Below, piece after piece: positions 11,030 through 21,371 of a stretch of DNA of 64,000 bases (within the stretch, counting starts at the first letter, position 1; the number at the start of each line of letters is the position of its first letter). Origin of the DNA: Zygnema cylindricum (lineage: Eukaryota; Streptophyta; Zygnematophyceae; Zygnematales; Zygnemataceae); assembly GCA_037447655.1 (NCBI GenBank), contig JBBHKE010002193.1:101001-165000 (forward strand), in the 5' to 3' direction. The translations under genes were made by a program, and so were the position numbers. Under the pieces are notes generated by a model. That model was not told the DNA's origin. It saw only the letters and a program-made list of their open reading frames with translations, and ran no database searches.

Positions 11030-11100
11030 TTGAGTACGGTACAATACAGTACCGTACAGCACCGTACAGTACAACACAGTACCGTACAATGTAGTACACA
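11030..11100. repeat. GTAC-dense cluster in the intron between exons A and B
   Basis: Nine GTAC tetramers occur in about 65 bases (for example CAGTACCGTACAGCACCGTA). The cluster lies inside the 202-base intron of the receptor-like gene, close to the donor, which itself reads GTAC. Confidence 0.7.
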
Positions 11101-11119
11101 CTATGGCTGGCGAATGTAC

Positions 11120-11380
11120 CTTGTCGCTCGTAAAACACCCGGGTGGTACTTGTGCTTCGCTGATCGTTCAATATAGTGAATAAGAAGCACGTGTATGCCC
11201 TCTCATCCGCCGAAATGGCATATTCGTCTGCGAACTCGTACGCTACGCAGTTGCAGTTGGCCGTACAGTTACTTTGACAATCCAGGATAGTATAGTTGTA
11301 CGGATAACCGGTGCCACTGACAAAATAATCAATTCCGGGGTCGTAGGAATCGAGGAGGAGGGCACAGGAAGCAGAGGTAT
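11120..11380 (-). CDS. Receptor-like gene, exon A: Cys-rich PAN/apple-like ectodomain
   Basis: The exon runs from CCCAG|AT at 11380 to CAAG|GTAC at 11120. It is 261 bases, open throughout, phase 1 at both ends. It encodes about 87 residues: SYDPGIDYFVSGTGYPYNYT, ILDCQSNCTANCNCVAYEF, then YTCFLFTILNDQRS. The spacing C-x3-C-x3-C-x-C-V-A-Y followed some 20 residues later by TCFL and a short hydrophobic strand is the pattern of plant PAN/apple modules (C-x3-C-x-x-N-C-x-C-x-A-Y). Two N-glycosylation sequons (NYT, NCT) fit an extracellular position. On the minus strand the exon is preceded by about 400 bases of CT-rich sequence. The signal peptide and further N-terminal exons were not identified upstream (higher coordinates). 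Confidence 0.72.
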
Positions 11381-11384
11381 CTGG

Positions 11385-11800
11385 GACGTGGGGAGAGAGA
11401 GGGGAGGAAGGGAAGGAGGGAGGAATGGGGGGAGTGAGAGGGAGGAGGGAGCGCGGGGAGAGGGGGTGGTTAGAGGGTGTGGGGGTGGTAAGAGGGTGTT
11501 AAGGTGGAGGTGAGGAGGAGGAGGGAGAGAGGGGGAGAGGGGTAAGGGGAGGGAGGGAGGAGGCGGGTGAGGGGGAAAAGGTGGTGGAAGGTCATTTAGA
11601 GGGGGAGAGGGGGAGGGTGATAGAGGGGGAAGTAGGGAGGGGAGAGAAATAAGGGGGAATGGGCGGAGAAGCAGGATAGAGGTGAAAGGTAGGGAGAGGT
11701 GATGGGAGTTAGAGAGGGAAGAACATTCGGAAAGAATAAAGCCAGGGACAGGTAGGGTGGTTAGAGAGAGGGCAGGGAGAGAAGACAGCACACAAAAACA
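11385..11800 (+). repeat. Polypurine tract (polypyrimidine upstream of exon A on the minus strand)
   Basis: GGGAG/GGAGG-rich sequence over about 400 bases directly abuts the exon A acceptor when read on the minus strand. Long open frames on either strand here (for example 11243-11791 minus, LPLSPS-type) are compositional, not genes. Confidence 0.8.
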
Positions 11801-12009
11801 GCAGAGAAATAAGAAAAAAATGTAAGTCAGAAAAATAGTCAGGTTTGGAAGATAAGAACAGAGTTAAAAAAAAAGGCAAGTAACGACAAATGTAGGACAT
11901 CGAATGACAATGGGACTTAAAAAAACGCTAAAATGAAAATTGAAACAACCCCTCCCCCCAAAAATAACTACATATAAACCCCCAATCACCCTCCCTTTTT
12001 GTTTACCTT

Positions 12010-12590
12010 CTCCAAGTCCTCACTGTTCCTCTGCCATTTCCTTAAAAAACTATTTTGTCTCCTTTGTACCACCCTTTAAACTACCTCCTTATCATTTATC
12101 TCCTTAACCCCTTCCCACGACTCCTCGTGATGCTTCCTCTCCCCCTGACCCTCAGCCTCTCCCTCCGACTCCCCTCTACCACTCCCTTCCTCACCTCCTA
12201 TCCCTCCCCCGCCGCCACGCCCTCGAGCAGGCTTTCACTTCTATCGCGTCTCACCCCTTCCCCCCCCCTCTCCCCCCTCCCTCCTCCCCCTCTCCCCCCT
12301 CCTTCCTCCTCTCCCTCCCCTTACCTCTGAGTCCTCCAAGCAGCGTGACGACAAAGAGGATCATAAATGCGCCACTCCTTAGATTTCCCACATCACACGT
12401 GCGAAATCGGCCTGCCATTGGCTGATGCTTTCCTAGGGCCTTGGCCCAATGCCTCTCTCTCTTCTTTCTCCGAACATTGGCGGTTGAAGAGGGAGGGTGG
12501 AGAGAAGAAGGGAAGGGCGACGAGGTGACAGAGGTAGAGGGAGTGGGAGAGAAGGGGAGAAAGAAACGTAAATTCCTGGTAGGTTTTGCC
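12010..12590 (+). repeat. Dispersed repeat A, copy 2
   Basis: It shares the core TCACACGTGCG, ATTGGCTGATGC and ATTGGCGGTTGAAG and the left-arm CCTCGTGATG with copy 1 at 3180-3720. As there, the left arm is CT-rich (12050-12330) and the right arm GA-rich (12484-12560). No coding recognised. Confidence 0.55.
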
Positions 12591-12599
12591 TAGGTAGAT

Positions 12600-13185
12600 A
12601 TGAATCTGTGAGTGTGTTTGATGTCAATTATATAATGCTTGTTATAAGTAGGATCGTTGGCATTTACAGCGGAAGCATTCAGAAATCGCCAGACATCAAA
12701 ACAAGTTCAGAATCACAGATAGAACTGGAAATCGACGGAATAGAAAAATATATTCAATCGAATTTTTACATCCCCATCCTCCCTTCGCTTCAATTCCTTT
12801 TTTTGATCTCTGAAACTACTTTACACTTTTAAAATACACTCTTCCTAACACAAGACAACAAGTCAACAAAACTACAAAGAAAAACCTCCTCTGAAAAGCA
12901 CTAAGTAAAAGACTCCAAAAGGCGCCGCAGACAACAAGTGAAACGTGCGCCGTACAAGACACTTTTGGCGCGCGGAATAATTCACGCCACGCCGTACAAG
13001 ACACACACTCACCGAAACTGTAACCGAACGACAGACGTGCTTACCAAATCAAAACGTTCCACGCACTAAACTTACAGAATCAATACAAAAGTACAAAGAC
13101 GAAATAAAACTGAAATCAAACTAGACGCGACAAAGTTTCGTCAAAACGTAAACTGAACATCACAGTTACCGAACGGAACTGCAAC
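12600..13185. other. No recognised gene
   Basis: A minus-strand frame at 12816-13004 contains a hydrophobic FFFVVLLTCCLVLG stretch that could suggest a signal anchor, but it has no splice context or homology I recognise. The stretch at 12840-13185 has loosely inverted similarity to 14200-14560 across the G1 element. Confidence 0.3.
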
Positions 13186-13188
13186 TTA

Positions 13189-14126
13189 GGGTACGTCCCC
13201 ATGTAATCGGTACTTTGGCAAAGTATTTTGGACTGTAGTATAGATTCTCTGTACTACTTTGAAGAGCGTCCCTATGCGCAAATATGAAATCGGAACTTTG
13301 AAATGTGACGGTTGTAGATGCAAGGTACTACTGATGACGACTGAAGACGACTTCGAAACTTCCGACGATTAGTGACGCCAACAAAAACAGCGACAGTTGT
13401 AGACGTTTAGATTTTTGTGAAATCGTAGATGTTTAGGGTTTGGTGATATTGTGACGTCACGCTCACTTGTAACAACGTCGACGTCACTGATTCAATAACT
13501 TTCCGCCATGGTTTCCCGATTTCGCTTTTTCTACTGTCCTCACTCGATTTGCCATTAAATAAAAAAGTAAAAAAATTAAAAAAGTAAATTTTTGAAGATC
13601 TTTCCTTTTATACCAATATTGTCGTGTCGCATTCTAAAAAGTGTGAGATACAAGCGATAGTGTGAGAGGGAGAGAGGAGAGGCGCGACGGCGAAAAATTA
13701 TGCAAAGGACCCATGAATTCAAATGGAAGTTCGAGACCCCTGCAATTTTTTTTCCGTACATAGCGCGTGACGGGGACGGAGAAAAATAGCGAGGACTCTC
13801 CCTCGTCCAAAAATTTTACAAATCGTGTGGCGCGTGCGTGGTTCGTTTTTCATTCGTTGTACTTCACTAAAATCACCTCCTCGAGGTGATTTTGGATAAG
13901 TTTTTTTCTGGGCTGGATTCTCTTGCCCGGGGGGTCGAAAAGGGGAAAACGCCAAAATGCGTTCACATAACGACAAACATGTCGTACATCCAAAGTATGA
14001 ATTGACGTATACTTTAATTTAGTAAACATAATTTCTTCGTACGGTTAAAGTTTTTTTCAAAGTTCCCTGAATTTTAGGGCAAAAAGACAGAGAAAAGTAT
14101 GTACTTTAATACATGGGGACGTACCC
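13189..14126. mobile_element. PIF/Harbinger-like non-autonomous element G1 (938 bp)
   Basis: The termini GGGTACGTCCCCATGTAATC and TACATGGGGACGTACCC form an inverted repeat of about 17-20 bp. The 3-base sequence TTA flanks both sides (13186-13188, 14127-14129). TTA/TAA duplication and a GG-starting TIR are PIF/Harbinger features. The interior has many GTAGACGT and GTGACGTCA words and a central perfect-arm hairpin AAAATCACCTC|CTC|GAGGTGATTTT near 13874. No transposase frame. Confidence 0.7.
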
Positions 14127-14209
14127 TTAACTATAACTAGATTTATATATTGAAATCCTAACAGCTTCGTTGATATCATGGCTTTATTTGGTCCCATGCC
14201 ACGTGACGC

Positions 14210-14560
14210 GTTTTACGTCGGCACTTTTCAACGTCTACGTTTTCTCTCGTGTAAACGGTTTGATTTAAGATTTTAAAACAATGCTTGTACTTTTGGTCTT
14301 CGTCTTTTTCCTTGTGTAGTAACGTACAATTGAGAGTCTGTACTTTTCCGACGGTTTCGTTTCATTTCTTGTTATACGGTTTGACTTAAGTTTTGTACAG
14401 AACTTGTACCGGATAGAACTGTACAGTACTAGGCTGTCCTGTACTTAGTTCTGGTTTTCGTCCTTTACTCAAATGTACGGTGGAATCGGTACTTTTTCAA
14501 CGGTTTCGTTTCATTTCAAGTACACGGTTTGACTTAAGTTTTCTACAGAACTTGTGCTTT
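14210..14560 (+). repeat. Threefold imperfect direct repeat, about 70-bp unit
   Basis: Blocks starting near 14220, 14340 and 14488 share GTACTTTT(C/T)..ACGGTTTCG, ATTTC..GT..ACGGTTTGA and CTTAAGTTTT(G/C)TACAGAA. The last two are the most alike. No gene recognised. Confidence 0.55.
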
Positions 14561-15193
14561 TTTCGTCAAGTAAGACATCATTTCTCCGTACATTCTTGTC
14601 AGGTTTTTCTAGTCCGACGGTTGAGTTTGAAATAAAAGGCTCTCGCCGTTCGTTTGATGGTATCCAATCAAAAATTTGGACATGTGTACAGGGATAAAAG
14701 ATGTTTTACGCGGCGAAAAAACCTTTACCCTGAACCTATACACTAAAAACCTCTTCAGGCGTTGATCGTAATCGGCGGCGTCTTCTCATGAGGGGCCGAC
14801 AGTAATCGTACGGAAAAATTTCCTGGCTGGAGTATTTTGTTCACTTCTCCATCAAGTCGTATCAGCAAGGAATTTATCGCCTACGTGCTTTGTTTCAAAT
14901 GGATCCATGTAGGTCCATATTCAGAGATTACAAAAGCACAAAATCTAAAACTCGTATCTGTAGACCAGCCGCAAATGAAAATTGCGTGAATGTACAATTT
15001 GTACGTTCGTGTTTTGTCGTTTTTGTCATTGTCTTGTCGTTCGTATTTTGTCGATGAAAAATTGAAAAAAGGAGGCGCCGCAAACCTCGGATGTCAATAG
15101 ATGGTGAAGGAGGCGTCACGGAACAATCTTTAGCACAATCTTTAGCAAAGATTTATTTGGATTTGATTCCAGCCTGTCCGAAGGAGTGAGCCT

Positions 15194-16353
15194 ATTGCTG
15201 CATTCACACTAGAAATGGATGATGAATGAGATAAAAAAACGAATAATCCCGTACCATTCATTCCGCAAAAAAACAAAAACAGAGGCGCCAAACAGGTCGA
15301 CCGCTAGGCTGTCAACCTTTTTGGAGCGTAGTGACGGACAAAATATACTATTTGGAGCGTAGGGACGGACAAAGCATACGGTCAAGTGCGTCAAAACTTG
15401 ACAACTGTGGTAAGTCATCTTTTCTTCAGGAAACCCTTTTCGGAATACAGAAATTCGACATTGGAAAAATATGTCGTATCCCGAATGAATGATTTTTACC
15501 ATAGTTCAAAAGTAGGCGTTTTTATGGTAGGCCTTTGGTAGGCGCACAAAACTTGGCACTAAACTCGCGTAGGGTGGCATATTGTATGGGTGTGCGTTGT
15601 GGACACTATTGTATGGACGTACGAATCTGAGGTATGACCAACACGCCGACGGACGAATTTTTTTAGCGAACTAAAACACGCGGACGTTCAAAATTGCAGA
15701 CACAAATATGATAGATAGTCCCATCGTAAGTTGTGTTATGGGCTTTTCATGTGATCTTCTTAGATCGCTACATTGATCAGCGACCGTCCGATCATCCGAA
15801 TCTGACGGTTTAAATAAGTTTTACCTCAAAACTCACAGAATTATTTTTTTTGTCCTATTTTTTTTTGGAATTTAGACATGACGTTTAATTCTCTATCGAT
15901 CGATGTGCAACTCAACCCTGTAACTATTTTTTTTTCACTTTTTGACCAATACAATATGGGTCTTAAGGTCATATTGTATGTTTTACATACAATAGGCATA
16001 TTGTATGGGCCCACTTTCACCTACTTCTGCACTATGTTTTGTACTGTAACGAAATTTTATAAAATGCTAACCCATAAACAAATAGCCAATCAAAATCATC
16101 TAAAATAGAACGTAAAAATATGCTAGGCTTAAAACTTCTTTGGGAATTTGACGAAACTTCCGCCCCCCTTCTTAACGATGGTTTGGTACGGACGGATTTG
16201 ACTCATCGCCTACAAATTGTACGGCAGCATGAATCACACCGCGACGTTTTTCTTGACGTAAGATGACGTCAAGGGTGATTCACGTCCAAAAAAAAAAAAG
16301 ACATGCATTTCCTCATCTCATTCATCATCCATTTCTAGTGTGAATGCAGCAAT
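15194..16353. mobile_element. K-family DNA element K1 (long TIR), containing M1
   Basis: Long inverted termini of at least 38 bp: ATTGCTGCATTCACACTAGA and AATGGATGATGAATGAGAT at the left, and the exact complement ending TAGTGTGAATGCAGCAAT at the right. The interior matches K2 in inverse orientation apart from the 500-bp M1 insertion. Long TIRs recall Mutator-like elements, but no 9-bp duplication is evident, so the superfamily is open. Confidence 0.65.
15500..15999 (+). mobile_element. M-family element M1, ending in a hairpin
   Basis: The segment from CATAGTTCAAAAGTAGGCG to ACATACAATAGGCAT is shared almost end to end with M2 at 25869-26377. The flanks differ, which fixes both boundaries. The last 40 bases contain ATTGTATG-TTTTA-CATACAAT, a hairpin. 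There are no terminal inverted repeats and no coding capacity. A hairpin near one end and no TIR is Helitron-like, but the diagnostic CTRR end is absent. Confidence 0.6.
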
Positions 16354-16371
16354 GCATGTAAGGTTCATATT

Positions 16372-16939
16372 ATTGCATTCACACTGGAAATGGATGATGA
16401 ATGAGATGAGGAAACAAATGTCCTTTTGTTTTGTTTGGACGTGAATCGCCCTTGATGTCATCTCACGTCAACTAAAACGTCGCCATGTGATTCATGTTGT
16501 CGTACGATTAGGCGCAGATGACCAAAATCCGTTCCTACCAAACCATTGTAAAGAAGGGGGGTGGACGTTTCGTCAAAGTTCCAAAAAAGGTTTATAGTTT
16601 ACATTTTTTTACATCATATTTTAGATAATTTTGATTGGCTATTTGTTTATGGGTTGGGACAGTACGGATCATTCATTCGGGATATGAGTTCATGTTTTTT
16701 CAAAGCCGGATTTTTGCATTCCGAAAAGGATTTCCGGAAAAGAAGATGACTTACCACGGTTGTCGAGTTTTGGCGTATTTGACCGTATGTTTTGTCCGTC
16801 GCTACGCTCCAAAAAGGTTGACTGGCGAGCGGTCAACCTGTTTGGCGCCTCTATTTTTGTTTTTTTGCGGAATGAATGGTACGGGGTTATTTGTTTCCTC
16901 ATCTCATTCATCATCCATTTCCAATGTGAATGCAACAAT
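16372..16939. mobile_element. K-family DNA element K2, head-to-head with K1
   Basis: The termini ATTGCATTCACACTGGAAAT and ATTTCCAATGTGAATGCAACAAT are inverted repeats matching K1. The body (568 bp) corresponds to K1 without M1, in opposite orientation, 18 bases from K1. Short frames inside (16635-17018, 16760-16996) are non-conserved. Confidence 0.65.
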
Positions 16940-17225
16940 ATCTCACATCCATCGTGGATCGTATGTGACCTTTCTACGTCCAGTGTGCAGAGCTAGTCTC
17001 CTCCTTGAAAATAAATGAGGAGACTAGCCAGACAAGGTAAGATGATCGCTTATTTCGAAAACACAGAATCAGACGGTCGACGTTGTCTCCCAAAATTTTG
17101 GAGTATCTTATCGAATCTTTAGAAATTAAATTTAAAAATAAGAAAAAAATAGTACGACCTTATCCTGAAATGCATTTTTTGCAGTAAACAACCTCACTTT
17201 TCGCCTGATGGGGGTTCACTCTTCC

Positions 17226-17643
17226 AACACCTTTACCGTACAATTACTGGTCAATTATGGGCACCCATCGAATCGCCCACATGTTTCAATAAATTATTTA
17301 TCGAAATAAGATAGGGGTATATAGATATTGAGCACTCTATAGAGTTTCAAAATTTCAAAAAATACACCTCAACTTTCATTAGCGACGACGATTTACATCC
17401 AATGGAAGGCTTCAACTTCTACACGTGAATCCTCGGTAATAAATAAAAAGAAAATTGTACCGCCATAATAAGCCATACCGCCGAAATAAGCTGTAATGTA
17501 GTAACAAACTGTACTACTGAGTCTCATCGAAAACTCCGCGCCAAAAGCTGCATTTAATTAAAAAAAAAATAATAATAATAACACATTGGACGGCCCGCCT
17601 TTGAATAAAAAAAAATAAGGGCACTTTTCTATATAATCAAAAC
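17226..17643. other. No recognised gene
   Basis: AT-rich sequence with a short AAT microsatellite near 17570. Nothing else is recognised. Confidence 0.4.
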
Positions 17644-17646
17644 TTA

Positions 17647-18919
17647 GGGTATGGCCGCATGTAATTGTAACTTAGCGAATTTACTTTGCATTTTAGCGCG
17701 GATCCAGCAGACCCGGATTTCAGGTGTCTCTATGTGATAACTCGAAATTGTTACTTAAGTTTGTAACAATCGTATACGTCGACAATGCATAATTACTGTC
17801 AACGTGCACAATCTGTCTTGCCGCACCGTATTTTTTAAAACTTTTTGAAGCGTTGCAAGACACATCGTAATATTTGAAACGATTTGGCATGTCGCATGTC
17901 ATTGCGTGACATCGTAGACGTGCAACCTTGCAGCCGTGGCTGTACGACACGCCTTTGGGTAAACCTCTCTTGTCCGACCGCCATAACTTGGCAGATTTTT
18001 CACCTTCGTAGATTTTACACCTTTACGTGAAATGACACTGCACGATCAAAACCCCTTCGAAAAAAAACTGTACAAGGTGCATGCGGACAAAAACGAACAA
18101 CCTTGTACTTTTTTCGGTCTCCAAAAACTTTTGAAAACTTTTATCACGTGGGAATATGTTTTCCTTGGTACTTTTAGGGTTATTGAAGGGGAAATTTTGG
18201 GGTATTCAGGGTAGTTCCCGTGCATTTCGTACATTTCGATAAATTACAGTACAACTTTCCTTACATTATCCGTACTCCTAGGTATTTTAGGGTGCAGCTT
18301 TCGTACAATACCGTACATTTCCGTATGTTTCTCGTACGTTCTAGGATTTTTTAAGGATTTTTCTTAGCTTAAAACACATTGTCGATGAGGTTTATGATAA
18401 GTTTGAAGATGACGTGATAGTGGGTCAAAAAAACGCAAGACGACAATTTTTTTTACATCTTAAGTGTGAGAATGCAATAATAGTATCAAATGAAAGATAT
18501 ATAATTTTTCTTGTTTTTGAATATTTTTGGTCTGATTTTGATGGGATTTTGAGTGATAAAAAATAAGAAAACGAAATCGATAAGCTGTGGCGGAAAATCC
18601 ACGTATTGATGACGTCACATGGTAGCATGACTTCGCTATGTCGCAAAACCCTAAACATCTACAACGTCACAACCACCTCGACGTCTACAACTGTCGCAGT
18701 TTTTGTAGACGTCACCAAGGAAGGTTTGAAGTTTCGTAGATGTCTACATTTTGTTTAGTAGACTGACTCATATTTTGTAGACGTCTATAACTATCACATA
18801 TTTGAAGTAATGAGACGCACGTTGTGATTGACATAGGAAAAGTTTGAAAAGTACATTGTAAAATCTGCGCTAAAATCAAAAGTAACATTTCTAAGTTTCG
18901 GTTACATGGGCACACACCC
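17647..18919. mobile_element. PIF/Harbinger-like element G3 (1273 bp)
   Basis: The left end GGGTATGGCCGCATGTAATTG and right end GGTTACATGGGCACACACCC are imperfect inverted repeats. TTA flanks both sides (17644-17646, 18920-18922). The right half (GTAGACGTC words, AAGTTTCGGTTACATGGG) is the inverse of the left half of G2. No transposase frame. Confidence 0.65.
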
Positions 18920-18926
18920 TTAATCT

Positions 18927-19985
18927 TGTTGGTTTTTGAAAAGTTAGTTTGGTTCACACACGACGTTTCGTGCGTGCGCGTGTTCGCGTCTGTATTTAAT
19001 TACCAAAATTAATGTGGTGGTTCGAATGGTTGCGGATTGGGGGAGTAGATGTACGAGGAAAATTAAAGGGACGTGAAAAAGTAATTAAGTGGGACGCGAA
19101 ATCGCGTCCATCACATTATATTTATATTGAACGGTCCAGATTCGTTTGATGAAATTTGTAAGGTTTGTAATTATTTGCAACAATGTTTTGTCCTATGTGT
19201 ATTAGGTGTTAGTGTAGATCTATTCATTTTGACATGTCACAAAGTATTCGGGTTACGTACGGCTGGTATGCCTGCGTACATTCAGTAGTGAGCTCTACAC
19301 CGCCTATCGCTATTAGCGTAGAAGTTTCTTTAGCGTATACAAATAATTAGCGTGGTTTACGCTAATTGGGAATTTGGAAATTTTCGAAGAAATCGTTAAC
19401 TCTAATTTGGAATTAGGGTTTTTCTTAAATAGTATGGATAATTCTATTTGAGAAAAAAAAAAAAAAAGCGGGACGGAATTAGCGTACATAACGCTAATAG
19501 CGATTGGCGGTGTAGTGTATATTTGTAGGACTTCGTCATTTTGGACTCAGGGAACTTTTTGGACAGAAACTGTTTCTACTCCTTTTTGGGAATTTCATCT
19601 AAGAATTGCTCTCAGTTCTATTGGCAGAATTATCTGAAATTTTGCATGTGTGTTCCTCTTTGTATTGGCAATATTGTGGCAAATTTTCAGACCTGTTGTG
19701 TTTCTGATATTTTCGGGGCTTCATTGTGAAGTTGGTCAGATTTATCGAAGTTATGGCAGGCTGTTTTTCTGCAACTTTGACTAGGTGGTGTGATAATTCT
19801 ATTTGGCATATTTATATAAAAATTTGTGGGAATACTTAATGGCCTAGCAAATATCTGTTTATGAGGTTTCAGATTGATTTGGTGATTCAGTGGAATTCTG
19901 AGTAGTTTCAAAGTTGGCTGTTTTTGGGGTAGTCTGTGGTGCTTCCGAGGGTAAATTCATGGCTGGAATTGCTTCAAACCAACAA
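18927..19985 (+). mobile_element. LTR-like repeat D, copy 1, with a nested MITE
   Basis: From TGTTGGTTTTTGAAAAGTTAG through GGCTGGTATGCCTGCGTAC to GGGTAGTCTGTGGTGCTTCC this copy matches the minus-strand copy at 36310-37424. The MITE at 19295-19515 interrupts it. The right end near 19985 is approximate. It is probably a solo LTR of the retroelement family whose coding part is the minus-strand copia at 53-63 kb; that link rests on shared GGCGCCGA-containing LTR sequence in sister copies. Confidence 0.45.
19295..19515. mobile_element. Compact CTACACCGC-TIR MITE C7 (221 bp)
   Basis: It begins CTACACCGCCTATCGCTATT and ends AATAGCGATTGGCGGTGTAG, a 25-bp terminal repeat with one mismatch. The interior is the reverse complement of C2 near 4521-4736. 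It sits in LTR-like repeat D. Comparison with the uninterrupted copy at 35940-35990 shows the join, but no clean target duplication. Confidence 0.75.
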
Positions 19986-20147
19986 ATCTGTGTCGTTCGA
20001 ACATTTTTTTTTCATTTGGTAGATAGGGTATGGTTACATTAGGAGGTCTATGCAATAGTACAAACAACAAAATTTATGTATTACAAAGGCCTTGGTTACA
20101 TTGTTTATAGTTTGTAAATAAGCTTTTACATACATGTTATGATTTGA

Positions 20148-20500
20148 GTGGTTCTAAGTATGTTGACGATCAAATCTTTAAAATCGTCAAAGTTTTGGAA
20201 ACCGACCATTTTCGTATGGAGATCCGTACTTGCGTATTATGTACGTGTACTTTGCAAGTGTACCGCGTCAATGTACCTCAGAGATCTCCTTCACTCTGCT
20301 GATTTTCAGGAAAAAAACCGTATTTCTTTTCGGCAAAGATTTTACGGTCACCTTGTCCGAAGGCACGTGACTTCGGGGACGTGTAAAAAAATTCATTTTT
20401 CGTCCACCCACGTGTCCATTTTCCAAGTGTAGCAAGTTGACTAGTTATGTAATGGTGAACTCACCTCCGCGAGGTGGGTTCACATAACAAAGGCGGATGG
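20148..20500 (+). mobile_element. H-family related fragment with central hairpin
   Basis: CTTGTCCGAAGGCACGTGAC matches H1 (TGTACGAAGGCACGTGGCC). The near-perfect hairpin GTGAACTCACCTC|CGC|GAGGTGGGTTCAC lies at 20455-20483, at the place of the AGTCTCCTC hairpin in H1. Ends are not defined. Confidence 0.4.
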
Positions 20501-21368
20501 AGCGATTGCTTTGCAGATGAAGACCAAAATGTAATCGGACGGTCGATTTTTTCTCCCCGATACTTAGACATTCGCAATCTTATTTTGCGTAACACGAAAA
20601 TATAGTATGGCATGTTACGGGCAAGTAAAAAATTATGTATTAAAACCATAGATGTCTCATTCGTACGGATTTTAACATTATTTACGAAAATTCGTTATTT
20701 TTCTAGATTTTGAATCTTTTGTTAAATGCGTATACTTTTCATACAGAAAAAACGTACGAACATTATGTGCGGAAATTTCAAAAAAATGACGTATTTTTTC
20801 CGCGCACGGAGTTTGAAAGAAATTTGTACGATACGGATACAATGAACGGAAAGTTCTAAAAAGTGAAGTTTTATTTTGAGCGCGAAATTTGAAAGAAATT
20901 TGTACGGTTCATCATTACAACGAAGCCGCCATTGAATCCGCCATTGAAGCCTCGATTGAAGCCAAACTTGAAGCTTCCACGAACCCCTTCATAGGCAACC
21001 ATGTGTAGGCCTCAAGGACTAGAGTGGGAGCATGTTAAGGCTCGAAATGGATATAATGTTTTTTTTTCCAATTATGATTTTGTCATTATCCAATTTGAAA
21101 AACAAAAATGGTTATTTTTTGCTTCAACTGTAAACTTGTGAATGGTGACATGTTGTAACAAGGGCAAGCGCTGGCATCTCGCTGACAGGGCGCCGGCGCT
21201 GCCTCGGCGCTGGAGCGCCGGCGCTGCCTCGGCGCTGGAGCGCTGGCGACGAGTCCAACGCCGAGGCAGTCTGGTCGCTAGCAACGTGACAATCTGATCG
21301 TTGGTTGCGGGTTCAACATCCAACAAATCGTTGTCGTTGGCTTTGTTTAGAACTTTTGTAATTTTGAT
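20500..21368. other. No recognised gene; GC-rich tandem repeat inside
   Basis: Mostly unrecognised AT-rich DNA. At 21189-21250 a 25-bp unit GCGCCGGCGCTGCCTCGGCGC plus TGGA is repeated twice with a partial third copy. Near 20930-20980 there is a short GAAGCC(G/T)CCATT repeat. Confidence 0.5.
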
Positions 21369-21371
21369 TAA

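Larger units (their letters stand above)
14600..17220 (+). mobile_element. H-family element (H2), split by two K elements
   Basis: The part before 15190 (CAGTAATCGTACGG, CACTTCTCCATCAAGTCGT, then CCTGTCCGAAGGAGTGAGCC) and the part after 16945 (ATCGTGGATCG, a CTAGTCTCCTC...GAGGAGACTAG hairpin at about 16992-17026, AACCTCACTTTTCGCCTGAT at 17191) are collinear with the complete H1 at 23800-24589. The right terminus is GGGGGTTCACTC. The left terminus is unclear. Confidence 0.5.

Noticed and set aside
12816-13004. Minus-strand frame with hydrophobic stretch as the signal-peptide exon of the receptor-like gene
   Set aside because: The hydrophobic part is at the C-terminal end of the frame, and no donor joins it to exon A in phase 1.
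15500-15999. M1 as a Helitron
   Set aside because: It has a terminal hairpin but no 5'-TC, no CTRR-3' and no proof of A/T target. Left unclassified.
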